Shown here: positions 53,869-61,244 of the stretch, piece by piece
Numbering within the stretch: position 1 is the first letter of the stretch
How the letters are laid out: every line of letters begins with the position of its first letter
Made by a program: the position numbers and the translations under genes
From: Mycobacterium sp. Root265
Lineage (GTDB): Bacteria; Actinomycetota; Actinomycetes; Mycobacteriales; Mycobacteriaceae
DNA: 64,000 nucleotides
Reading direction: 5' to 3'
Assembly: GCF_001428895.1 (NCBI RefSeq)
Contig: NZ_LMJA01000029.1
Coordinates: forward strand, 183,982 to 247,981
Notes under the pieces: model-generated
What the model saw: the letters and a program-made list of their open reading frames with translations, nothing else
What the model was told of the DNA's origin: nothing
Databases searched by the model: none

Positions 53869-54223
53869 TTGGTATCAACGACGCGGCCTGGCGCACGCCG
53901 TCACTCTGGAACAAACCCTTGGCCGCTTCGTTCGAATTGCATTGCCCACCAGTTCACTTGAGTTGACACGCGATGCCAGGTGAGCTCACGACCTTCCTAG
54001 GGAAACACCTAGTTACCCGCCCGCCGACATCGCTCGTGTGCGCGATCAACAGTGGACACCGATCGCCTCTGTGCCCAAGCTTGGTTGCGCCAACTAAAAC
54101 CAACGAGGCGTGACGACCAAGGCGGCGTCTGTCGTTGCGCCACGCGCGGGTCCTGTCGAAGTAGACAGGCGTGTCTAGTGAACCCTCGCTGCACCTCGAC
54201 AACTGCGCCCTGGAGACATCCAA
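53869..54223. other. 355-bp gap with orphan TAGACA dyad
   Basis: No convincing gene is present. TAGACA-GGCG-TGTCTA (54162-54177) is a TetR/MerR-style dyad, and CTAGG-GAAACA-CCTAG lies near 53997-54012. Both neighbouring genes end or have unrelated promoters here, so the dyad may be the leftover of a lost regulator gene. Confidence 0.4.
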
Positions 54224-55063
54224 TTAGGCGGGGAAATCCGCGCTGCGAGTGAGCGTCTCGTTCGTCCGGATGTCGGCAAGGTTCTGCTCCAGCGCCTCGA
54301 TCACGGCGTCGTAACCGCCGTTGCCGAGGATCAACCGTCGGGGCGGGGGGTCCTGGGCCATCGCCTCGATCACCGCCCGGGCTCCGCGGTGCGGATCGCC
54401 GGGTTGCGTCCCGTCCATCTCGACGAAGGCGGCGCGGACCTGCTCCAGCATGTCGTGGTATTGCGGAATCGACTCAGCAACAGGCTCGTTCGCGAATCCG
54501 GCGTAGGCGTTGGTGCGGAACGCTCCCGGTTCGACCGCCAGCACGGAGATCCCTTGTGCGGCGACCTCGTCGCGTAGCGCATCGGTGACGGCTTCGATGG
54601 CGTACTTCGTCGCGCTGTAGTAGCCGAATCCGGGCGCTGAGACCAGCCCGGCCACCGACGACACGTTGATGATCCACCCGTTCCCGCGGGCACGCATCCC
54701 CGGCAGCACCGCACGGGTCACCGACAGCACCGCGAAGAAGTTCAGCTCGAACATCGCTCGCATCGAGGACTCGTCCATCCCCTCGATCGATCCGTACCAA
54801 CCGCGGCCGGCGTTGTTGACCAGCACGTCGATACCACCGAAGTGCTCCTCGGCGGCTCCCACCGCACGTTGCACCTGGGCTGCGTCGGTGAGTTCGAGCG
54901 GCACGACGAGAACGCGGTCGCCGTACTGCCCCGCCCATGTCGCCAGCGCCTCGGGACGCCGCGACGTGAGCGCCACGCGGTCCCCTGTCTCCAGCGCGGC
55001 CTCGGCGAACGCCATCCCGAAGTTGCCGGGGGTGCCTCCGGTGATGAACCATCTCCTGCTCAT
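54224..55063 (-). CDS. Short-chain dehydrogenase/reductase under MerR-type promoter
   Basis: The protein has 279 residues from ATG 55063, overlapping the SnoaL-like stop as ATGA. The cofactor loop is WFITGGTPGNFGMAFAEAAL, slightly unusual because TPGNFG replaces the usual GxxxGxG. It has TSRRPEALA (NADPH), VNNAGRGWYG, IINVSSVAG, the catalytic YSATKYA, and VEPGAFRTN. Substrate unknown. It is cotranscribed with the SnoaL-like gene. Confidence 0.87.
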   Translation of the reverse strand: MSRRWFITGGTPGNFGMAFAEAALETGDRVALTSRRPEALATWAGQYGDRVLVVPLELTDAAQVQRAVGAAEEHFGGIDVLVNNAGRGWYGSIEGMDESSMRAMFELNFFAVLSVTRAVLPGMRARGNGWIINVSSVAGLVSAPGFGYYSATKYAIEAVTDALRDEVAAQGISVLAVEPGAFRTNAYAGFANEPVAESIPQYHDMLEQVRAAFVEMDGTQPGDPHRGARAVIEAMAQDPPPRRLILGNGGYDAVIEALEQNLADIRTNETLTRSADFPA

Positions 55064-55410
55064 GGCTCGATCACCACCCGGCTGATCAGCGCGCCGTCGA
55101 GGGTGAAGCGGTAGTGCAGGTCGGCGACCCCGCCTGGGAAGTTGCCCTCCAGGTGCTGCCCGACGTCGACAGTCGTACCGGTCTGCCGTTCGAGCACTGT
55201 CGCGCCGGTGAATGCGGTGGTGTAGGTGTACTCGGCGGCCGCGGTGGCCACCCACGCCCCGATCTCGTCAGGTCCCTTGTAGTCGTGGCCTTCGTCGGTC
55301 ACCACGGCATCGGTGGTGAGTGTGGCTAGCGCGTGGTCCGCCTCACGGGCATCGACCGCGGTCATGAACGTTTTTATGGTGTCCGGGAGTGCATCCCATT
55401 CTGTGGTCAT
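55060..55410 (-). CDS. SnoaL-like (NTF2 fold) protein, MerR-controlled
   Basis: The protein has 116 residues: MTTEWDALPDTIKTFMTAVD, AREADHALATLTTDAVVTDE, GPDEIGAWVATAAAEYTYTT and GGVADLHYRFTLDGALISRV. This is the nuclear-transport-factor-2/SnoaL pattern. It is the first gene of a two-gene unit with the SDR. The -10 hexamer of a 19-bp-spacer promoter lies only 7 nt before the ATG, so the mRNA is probably leaderless and its promoter MerR-activated. Confidence 0.8.
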   Translation of the reverse strand: MTTEWDALPDTIKTFMTAVDAREADHALATLTTDAVVTDEGHDYKGPDEIGAWVATAAAEYTYTTAFTGATVLERQTGTTVDVGQHLEGNFPGGVADLHYRFTLDGALISRVVIEP

Positions 55411-55416
55411 GACTCC

Positions 55417-55447
55417 ACGTTGGAGCTTCCCTTAAGGGGAAGGTCAA
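55417..55447 (-). promoter_or_regulatory. MerR-type promoter, SnoaL-SDR direction
   Basis: The minus strand has TTGACC (55447-55442), a 19-bp spacer containing TTCCCC-TTAA-GGGAAG, and CAACGT (55422-55417). A 19-bp spacer with a dyad in it is the diagnostic MerR-family promoter. Confidence 0.7.
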
Positions 55448-55485
55448 CCCCCGGCCGGAAGAATTGTCGGACTCACGCCGCAATG

Positions 55486-55516
55486 TTGACCTTCCCCCAG
55501 GGGGAAACTCCATGAT
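55486..55516 (+). promoter_or_regulatory. MerR-type promoter, merR direction
   Basis: The plus strand has TTGACC (55486-55491), a 19-bp spacer containing TTCCCCC-A-GGGGGAA, and CATGAT (55511-55516). It matches the oppositely directed promoter at 55447-55417 almost base for base through the -35 element and first arm. Confidence 0.7.
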
Positions 55517-55560
55517 GGCCTCACCCGATAACGCGGGCGCGGATCGCATAGGAGGACGCC

Positions 55561-56388
55561 ATGGGCACACAGGTCTCGATCGGTGACTTCGCCGTGATGA
55601 CCAGCTTGAGCAGGAAGGCGCTACGGCACTACCACGACATCGGTATTCTCGAACCAGCCCACATCGACTCCCATACCGGCTACCGCTTCTACGACACCGG
55701 CCAGGTCGATTCTGCACACATCATCCGCCGGTTCCGATCTCTGGGCATGTCCATTCCCGACATCAAGGCGCTCCTGAGCACAGAAGACGCCGCGGCCCGC
55801 ACCGAAATCATCACCACCCATCTCGAACAGATGGAGGAACAACTTCAGCAGACTCGTGACGCCGTTGGCGCGCTGCGCGAGTTGCTTTCCCCCGTGCATA
55901 CCCCCGCCCACGTGGAGCTGCATCTCAAGCCGGCGTTCGCGGTGTGGTCCGTAGGCGCCACCATCGACGTCTCCGAGATCGACAGCTGGTTCGGGATGGC
56001 GCTGGGGACGCTGCGGGAGGCAGTCGCGGCGGCAGGAAGCGCACCTCTCGGGTATGTGCCGGGTGGCCTGTACGACCGAGCGCTGTTTCTCGAATCTCGG
56101 GGAGAGGCGACACTCTTCGTACCCGCTCCACATTCCGTGCACCCCCCAGAGGGCGTCCGTGCCGAGGTCCTACCTCAGGCCGAGTTCGCGGTGCTCTCCC
56201 ATTCCGGCGGCCACGACGGCATCGACCGCAGTTACGGGGCTTTGGGACGGTATGTGAACGAGAACCTGATCAGCCACCAGGGGCCGATACGCGAGCACTA
56301 CCTCGGCGCCACGCCGTCGGACCCATACAACTTCACCGCCACAGAGATCTGCTGGCCGATCTTCACCACCACTCCGCCGCCAGAATGA
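55561..56388 (+). CDS. MerR regulator with GyrI-like effector domain
   Basis: The protein has 275 residues. The head is VSIGDFAVMTSLSRKALRHY, HDIGILEPAHIDSHTGYRFY, a classic MerR winged helix. A coiled-coil dimer helix follows (TEIITTHLEQMEEQLQQTRD). The C-terminal half (VHTPAHVELHLKPAFAVWSV, YDRALFLESRGEATLFVPA) fits the BmrR/GyrI-type drug-binding domain. It should activate its own and the divergent SnoaL-SDR promoter when a hydrophobic ligand binds. AGGAGGA precedes ATG 55561. No cysteines suggest metal sensing. Confidence 0.9.
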   Translation: MGTQVSIGDFAVMTSLSRKALRHYHDIGILEPAHIDSHTGYRFYDTGQVDSAHIIRRFRSLGMSIPDIKALLSTEDAAARTEIITTHLEQMEEQLQQTRDAVGALRELLSPVHTPAHVELHLKPAFAVWSVGATIDVSEIDSWFGMALGTLREAVAAAGSAPLGYVPGGLYDRALFLESRGEATLFVPAPHSVHPPEGVRAEVLPQAEFAVLSHSGGHDGIDRSYGALGRYVNENLISHQGPIREHYLGATPSDPYNFTATEICWPIFTTTPPPE

Positions 56389-56463
56389 AAGCGGTCCTCG
56401 GCCAGTTCATTCCGCGGTTTCTTCAGCGCCCGTTGCGGCGCCGATCCGAAGGAGGCAACTGAC

Positions 56464-57318
56464 GTGTACGAGCAGTTCGGCACTTACGGAGCGTGGCTCA
56501 ATCCCGCACTGGGCGACGCACCCCGTATCGAATACGCACCTCAACTCGAAGAGTTGGGTTATCAGACAATCTGGGTGGGAATCGGTGCAGACCCCGTGGG
56601 TGACATGCACCTACTGGAGCAGATGATTGCCGTGACGAGACATGCCATTATCGCGAGCGCAATCATCAATATGTGGCAAGACGACGCACGCAGCATCGCT
56701 CACCACTACCACCGGATCGTCGACCGCTACGGACCTCGCCTGCTGCTGGGCATCGGTCTCGGTCATCCTGAAAAACGAGTCGCCTACGAAAAGCCTTACG
56801 AGCGGATGGTCCACTACGTCGACGGGCTCCTCGAGGGCAAGGTGCCGCCCGAAGCGATCGTGATCGGCGCCCTGGGAACGAACACGCTCAAACTGGCCGG
56901 CGAGAAGACATTGGGGGCGCACCCCTATCTCACCGTGCCCGCGCACACGAGACATGCCCGAGAAACTCTGGGCAGCAATGCCTTTCTGGCTCCGGAGCAC
57001 AAGGTGGTACTGACCCAGGACGATGACCAAGCCCGAACGATCGGCCGTCCCGCCGTCCAGAATCCCTACCTCGGCTTGCGCAACTACACCAACAACCTGA
57101 TGCGGCACGGATTCACCGAGGCGGACGTCGATGGATCAGGCAGCGACGCACTCATCGACGCCCTGGTCGCTCACGGTTCCCCGGACACGATCTACACCCA
57201 GATCAACGGTCATCTCAGGGCCGGCGCCAACCACATCGGCATCCAAATTGTCGCCGAGGACCCCACCGCCTCGCCGGTGCAGGCCTTCCGCGAGTTGGCC
57301 GAGCATCGCCCCGCGTAG
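56464..57318 (+). CDS. LLM class F420-dependent oxidoreductase (TIGR03620-like)
   Basis: The protein has 284 residues from GTG 56464, with GAAGGAGG 8 nt upstream. It has EYAPQLEELGYQTIWVGIGA, ASAIINMWQDDARSIAHHYH, RYGPRLLLGIGLGHPEKRVA and NHIGIQIVAEDPTASPVQAF. The short-form luciferase-like barrel uses F420 in mycobacteria. Substrate unknown. It lies 75 bp after merR and could be cotranscribed with it, placing it in the MerR regulon. Confidence 0.86.
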   Translation: MYEQFGTYGAWLNPALGDAPRIEYAPQLEELGYQTIWVGIGADPVGDMHLLEQMIAVTRHAIIASAIINMWQDDARSIAHHYHRIVDRYGPRLLLGIGLGHPEKRVAYEKPYERMVHYVDGLLEGKVPPEAIVIGALGTNTLKLAGEKTLGAHPYLTVPAHTRHARETLGSNAFLAPEHKVVLTQDDDQARTIGRPAVQNPYLGLRNYTNNLMRHGFTEADVDGSGSDALIDALVAHGSPDTIYTQINGHLRAGANHIGIQIVAEDPTASPVQAFRELAEHRPA

Positions 57319-57422
57319 GACGTTGCCTTCGTCTGTTGATCAAATCGTCGGAAGAACGACACGGTGATGGCTTGGCCGAACTGCCACGCCCAGCGTCGAT
57401 TTCGCGCTTGATACCCTCTGTC

Positions 57423-57863
57423 ATGCCACGAAAAATGAGTGACGAACAAATTGAGGCGTATCTCGACAGACGCCCGTCCTGGGCAATACTGAGCACCATC
57501 GACGAGGACGGATTCCCGCACTCGGTACCCCTGGGATACTTTCGCCTTGGTCGCGACATCATCATGGGTGTGCGAGACGGGACACGCAAAGTTGCCAACG
57601 TCGAGAGCAACCAGAACGTGAGTGTCATGCTCGAAGACGGCTCGAGCATGACAGATATCCGAGGAGTGCTACTCCAAGGTCACGCCCGCATCGTTCGCGA
57701 ACAAAGCGAAGCATTAGAGCTCGCGAGAGCAGGCGCCCGCGGGCGCGGCGTGCCAGAGTCCGAATGGCCTACCCAACCGAGAGCGGGCACCGCCTACATC
57801 CGCATGACACCCCTGAGAACGTTGTCTTGGGACTACTCGAGTCCGACGCCGGACCAGGCTTAG
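57423..57863 (+). CDS. Flavin/F420 split-barrel (PNPOx-like) protein
   Basis: The protein has 146 residues from ATG 57423; TACCCT stands 5 nt before it, and no Shine-Dalgarno sequence is seen. The split-barrel pattern is clear: YLDRRPSWAILSTIDEDGFP, HSVPLGYFRLGRDIIMGVRD, RKVANVESNQNVSVMLEDGS, then GHARIVREQSEALELARAG and RMTPLRTLSWDY. Members bind FMN, F420 or haem-type cofactors. It follows an LLM gene on the same strand, a common F420-related pairing. Confidence 0.83.
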   Translation: MPRKMSDEQIEAYLDRRPSWAILSTIDEDGFPHSVPLGYFRLGRDIIMGVRDGTRKVANVESNQNVSVMLEDGSSMTDIRGVLLQGHARIVREQSEALELARAGARGRGVPESEWPTQPRAGTAYIRMTPLRTLSWDYSSPTPDQA

Positions 57864-57998
57864 CTTTGCGCCGGCACGTCTTGTTGGCGTCAACGTAGCG
57901 CGCCTCGCGCCTCCTCCTCGTGCCGGAGCGTGATACCCGGACAGGGCGGGTACCGTTCGCGCAGACGGTGGCTTCGACTAGTTGGCGTGGAGGGCGGC

Positions 57999-59489
57999 GT
58001 GGCTGATCCGAGCGGACTGAGGATGGGGACGGCCGCCGGCCGGTGGGTACTGCTCGCGACGGTGCTCGGGTCCGGCATCGTGATGATCGACAGCACCGTG
58101 GTGAACGTGGCGTTGCCGCATATCGGCTCCGACCTGGGCGCTGGCTTCGGTGGTCTGCAATGGGTCATCAACGCCTACACGCTGACCCTGGCGGCACTGA
58201 TCCTGCTGGGCGGTGCACTCGGCGACCACTTCGGCCGCCGGCGAGTGTTCCTGATCGGCGTGGTGTGGTTCGCGGTCGCCTCGGCCGCGTGCGGCTTGGC
58301 GCCGAATATCGAGACATTGATCGCTGCAAGGGCATTGCAAGGGGTGGGCGGCGCGCTGCTCACCCCGGGCAGCTTGGCCTTGATCTCGGCGTCGTTTCGG
58401 GGCGTCGACCGTGCCGCCGCGATCGGCGCGTGGTCAGGGCTGGGTGGGCTGGCCGGCGCGGTGGGTCCGTTCGTGGGCGGCTTCCTTGTCGAGTGGAGTT
58501 GGCGGGCGGTGTTTCTCATCAATCTGCCGTTGGCCGCGGTGGTCGTCGTGGTCACCGTCTTGCGGGTGCCCGAGAGTCGCGACACACAGTCACCGCCAGG
58601 CCTCGACATCAGCGGCACGGTCCTCGCCGCGCTGGGCCTGGGCGCGCTGACGTACGGTCTGACCAGCCTGGGCAGTTCGGGTGTCACGGCGAGCGGCCTG
58701 GTGGCCGTCGGCGCCGGTGTGCTGGCGCTGACTGCGTTCGTCGTGGTGGAGCGACGCTCCCCGCATCCGTTGGTACCGCCATCGCTGTTCAGCGACAAGA
58801 CTTTCCGCGTGACGAATGCCATGACACTGCTGATCTACGGGGCATTGGGGGTGGTCTTCCTGTTCCTGGTCTTGCAGCTGCAGACCGTAGCCGGATTCAG
58901 TCCCGTGGCGGCCGGTGCGGCCCTGCTCCCGGTCACGGCGATCATGCTGGTGTTCTCCTCCCGTGCCGGCGCACTTGCCAACCGGATCGGACCGCGGCTG
59001 CCCATGACCGTGGGTCCGCTGCTGTCGGCGGCGGGATTGTTGCTGATGCTGCGCATCGGCCCGCAGGCGTCATGGACTGCCGATGTCCTGCCCGCCGCAC
59101 TGGTCTTCGGTGCCGGACTCGCGCTGGTTGTGGCACCACTGACGGCCGCCGTCCTCGACTCCGCGCCGGACCGCCTCGCGGGAGCGGCATCGGGAGTCAA
59201 CAATGCGGTGGCCCGCGCCGGGGGACTGCTGGCCGTGGCTGTCATACCAGGCCTGGCCGGCATCAGCGGCGCCGACTACGCCGATCCCACGGCCTTCAAC
59301 GCCGGGTTCCGCATCACCATCGTGATCGCCGCGGCCCTACTACTCGGCGCGGCCATCCTTGCCGGCATCGGGATCAGGTCCCGCCACGCCGTGGCGGGCT
59401 CGGGGGAGCGCATGCGCGTCGAAGAGCGCATCCATTGCCCGATCAACGGCCCTGCGCCATGCCCTGACGAGTCCAGCGTTCCCACGTGA
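57999..59489 (+). CDS. MFS efflux permease, DHA2 (14-helix) family
   Basis: The protein has 496 residues from GTG 57999, which has GGAGG 5 nt upstream; GTG 57987 and ATG 58023 are alternatives. Motif C-like and DHA2 landmarks are MIDSTVVNVALPHIGSDLGA, LGGALGDHFGRRRVFLIGVV (motif A), GVGGALLTPGSLALISASF and GPFVGGFLVEWSWRAVFLIN. Fourteen helices are predicted. It is a proton-coupled drug or metabolite exporter. There is no adjacent dedicated regulator; the next gene is a convergent LLM. Confidence 0.9.
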   Translation: MADPSGLRMGTAAGRWVLLATVLGSGIVMIDSTVVNVALPHIGSDLGAGFGGLQWVINAYTLTLAALILLGGALGDHFGRRRVFLIGVVWFAVASAACGLAPNIETLIAARALQGVGGALLTPGSLALISASFRGVDRAAAIGAWSGLGGLAGAVGPFVGGFLVEWSWRAVFLINLPLAAVVVVVTVLRVPESRDTQSPPGLDISGTVLAALGLGALTYGLTSLGSSGVTASGLVAVGAGVLALTAFVVVERRSPHPLVPPSLFSDKTFRVTNAMTLLIYGALGVVFLFLVLQLQTVAGFSPVAAGAALLPVTAIMLVFSSRAGALANRIGPRLPMTVGPLLSAAGLLLMLRIGPQASWTADVLPAALVFGAGLALVVAPLTAAVLDSAPDRLAGAASGVNNAVARAGGLLAVAVIPGLAGISGADYADPTAFNAGFRITIVIAAALLLGAAILAGIGIRSRHAVAGSGERMRVEERIHCPINGPAPCPDESSVPT

Positions 59490-59519
59490 TCGGACGCGCT
59501 GTTATCGCACGACTGCGGG

Positions 59520-60563
59520 TCACTCGGCGAGCAACTCACGCACGCGGGGGATGACCTGGGTTCCATAGAGCTCGACGGCGCGCAGCCGCGCCGAGGAGGT
59601 GACCGTGCCGGCTGCGGAGTAGATCATGTCGAACCGGCCGACGTCGAGGGTGCGGATGGTCCGCGCGATCCTGGTCGCCACGGTCTCGGGCGAGCCGACG
59701 TACAGGGAGCCGCGAGCGACCTCGGCGTCGAAATCCTTGCGCTGCAGCGGCGGCCATCCGCGCTGTGCGCCGATGCGGTCGCGGATCACGCGATAGCCGG
59801 GGTAGAACAGCTCTTTTGCCTCTTCGTCGGTCGCCGCGACGAAGCCGGGCGAGTGCATCCCGACGGGCAGGGCCGTCGTGCCGAGCTGCTCGATCGCCCT
59901 CCGGTACAGGTCGATGTATGGAACGAACCGATCCGGTGGCCCCCCGATGATGGCGAGCATGAGTCCGAAGCCGTACTGGGCGGTTCTGAGCACCGACTGC
60001 TGTGAGCCGCCAACTCCTACCCACGTATTGAGGCGTCCGGACTCCGTCTTGGGGTACACGTCGGCATCGTGCAAGGCCGCGCGAGTGGTGCCCTCCCAGG
60101 TGACCGGCTTTTCGTCGAGGAGGCGATGGAACAGATGGATCTTCTCCTCGAACAGCAGCTCGTAGTCCTTGAGGTCGTACCCGAACAGTGGGAACGACTC
60201 GGTGAAGGAGCCCCGCCCGAGGATCACTTCGGCCCGACCGTTCGAGAGTGCGTCGACTGTCGCGAAGCGCTGGAACACCCGCACGGGGTCGTCGGACGAC
60301 AGCACGGTGACACCAGATCCGAGTTGGATGCGTTTGGTCACCGTGGCGATGCCTGCCAGCACGGTATCGGGACTCGATATCGCGTAATCCGGCCGGTGAT
60401 GCTCGCCGACGGTGATGGCGTCGATGCCGATCTCGTCGGCCAGCACCGCCTCCTCGACGACGGCCCGGATCGCCTGCGCGTGCGACACGATCTCGCCCCG
60501 ATCGTCGCGGGGGAGATCGCCAAAGCTGTCGATGCCGAATGTGATCTTCTCGACGTCCGTCAT
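59520..60563 (-). CDS. LLM class oxidoreductase controlled by MarR
   Basis: The protein has 347 residues from ATG 60563, with GAGGAG upstream; the open frame to 60614 has no support. It has ADEIGIDAITVGEHHRPDYA, GSGVTVLSSDDPVRVFQRFA, GRAEVILGRGSFTESFPLFG and AQYGFGLMLAIIGGPPDRFV. The EHH motif and the VILGRGSF cofactor loop resemble the bacterial-luciferase/nitrilotriacetate-type FMN or F420 enzymes. It diverges from a MarR gene over a 41-bp dyad, so MarR repression is likely. Confidence 0.88.
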   Translation of the reverse strand: MTDVEKITFGIDSFGDLPRDDRGEIVSHAQAIRAVVEEAVLADEIGIDAITVGEHHRPDYAISSPDTVLAGIATVTKRIQLGSGVTVLSSDDPVRVFQRFATVDALSNGRAEVILGRGSFTESFPLFGYDLKDYELLFEEKIHLFHRLLDEKPVTWEGTTRAALHDADVYPKTESGRLNTWVGVGGSQQSVLRTAQYGFGLMLAIIGGPPDRFVPYIDLYRRAIEQLGTTALPVGMHSPGFVAATDEEAKELFYPGYRVIRDRIGAQRGWPPLQRKDFDAEVARGSLYVGSPETVATRIARTIRTLDVGRFDMIYSAAGTVTSSARLRAVELYGTQVIPRVRELLAE

Positions 60564-60641
60564 TGTGCTCCTCTTGGTAGCCGCATCCGGGGTCTCCGCG
60601 AGTCGTTCGTCCACTGCTCAGCAGACGACGGGAGTGGTGTA

Positions 60642-60682
60642 ATTGACATGTAAATCATTCCAGAAATGATTCACATGTCAAT
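60642..60682. promoter_or_regulatory. 41-bp MarR operator
   Basis: Two 20-bp arms around a single central base match at 18 of 20 positions: each begins ATTGACATGT and continues AATCATT. The dyad lies between the divergent LLM (starts 60563) and marR (starts 60695) and ends 12 bp before the marR ATG, overlapping the expected promoter. Confidence 0.8.
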
Positions 60683-60694
60683 CAAAGGGGAACG

Positions 60695-61186
60695 ATGGGT
60701 GCATCCAGGCGCAAGGGGCTCCCCACCAGCGAAGAGTTCGCGGTGTGGCGGGCCTACATCCAAACGGTCGAAATCCTGCGCGCACGAGTCCAAGCCAGGT
60801 TGCAGGCGGACTCCGGACTCTCCGAAGGGGACTACAAGGTGCTGCTCGCGCTCAGCGAGTCTGAGGAGAAGTCGTTCCGTTCCTCAGAACTCGCCGCACA
60901 TATCGAGTGGGAGCGCAGCCGGTTGTCAGGCCATCTTGGGCGGATGGAGAAGCGCGGGCTCATTCGGCGAGAGCCGTGCACCGACGATGCCCGGGGTTGG
61001 CAAGTCGTCCTCACCGACGACGGGGCCCGCACCTTCCGCGCGAGCCTGAGCCCGCACGCGAAGGCAGTCAAGGACTATTTCATCGATGCGTTCACGGACG
61101 CGCAACTCACCGAGATCGATGACACCACGAGGGCGCTCCGCGCACACTTGGGCCTCACCCCGATGCCCGGCATGTCCTCCAAGTGA
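60695..61186 (+). CDS. MarR family regulator
   Basis: The protein has 163 residues. The DNA-binding part is LSEGDYKVLLALSESEEKSF, RSSELAAHIEWERSRLSGHL, GRMEKRGLIRREPCTDDARG and WQVVLTDDGARTFRASLSPH. The wing cysteine (PCTDDARG) may sense oxidants, but this is speculative. AAAGGGG precedes ATG 60695. It should repress itself and the divergent LLM gene through the adjacent 41-bp dyad. Confidence 0.9.
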   Translation: MGASRRKGLPTSEEFAVWRAYIQTVEILRARVQARLQADSGLSEGDYKVLLALSESEEKSFRSSELAAHIEWERSRLSGHLGRMEKRGLIRREPCTDDARGWQVVLTDDGARTFRASLSPHAKAVKDYFIDAFTDAQLTEIDDTTRALRAHLGLTPMPGMSSK

Positions 61187-61244
61187 CCTATCAGCGCTCG
61201 CTCCTGACAGGAAAGCTGTTGCGGCAGAGCATGTCGATTTCGCG

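Noticed and set aside
53954-54223. 89-codon minus-strand frame in the 355-bp gap
   Set aside because: No ribosome binding site, no recognisable domain, and it contains the palindrome; composition not coding-like.
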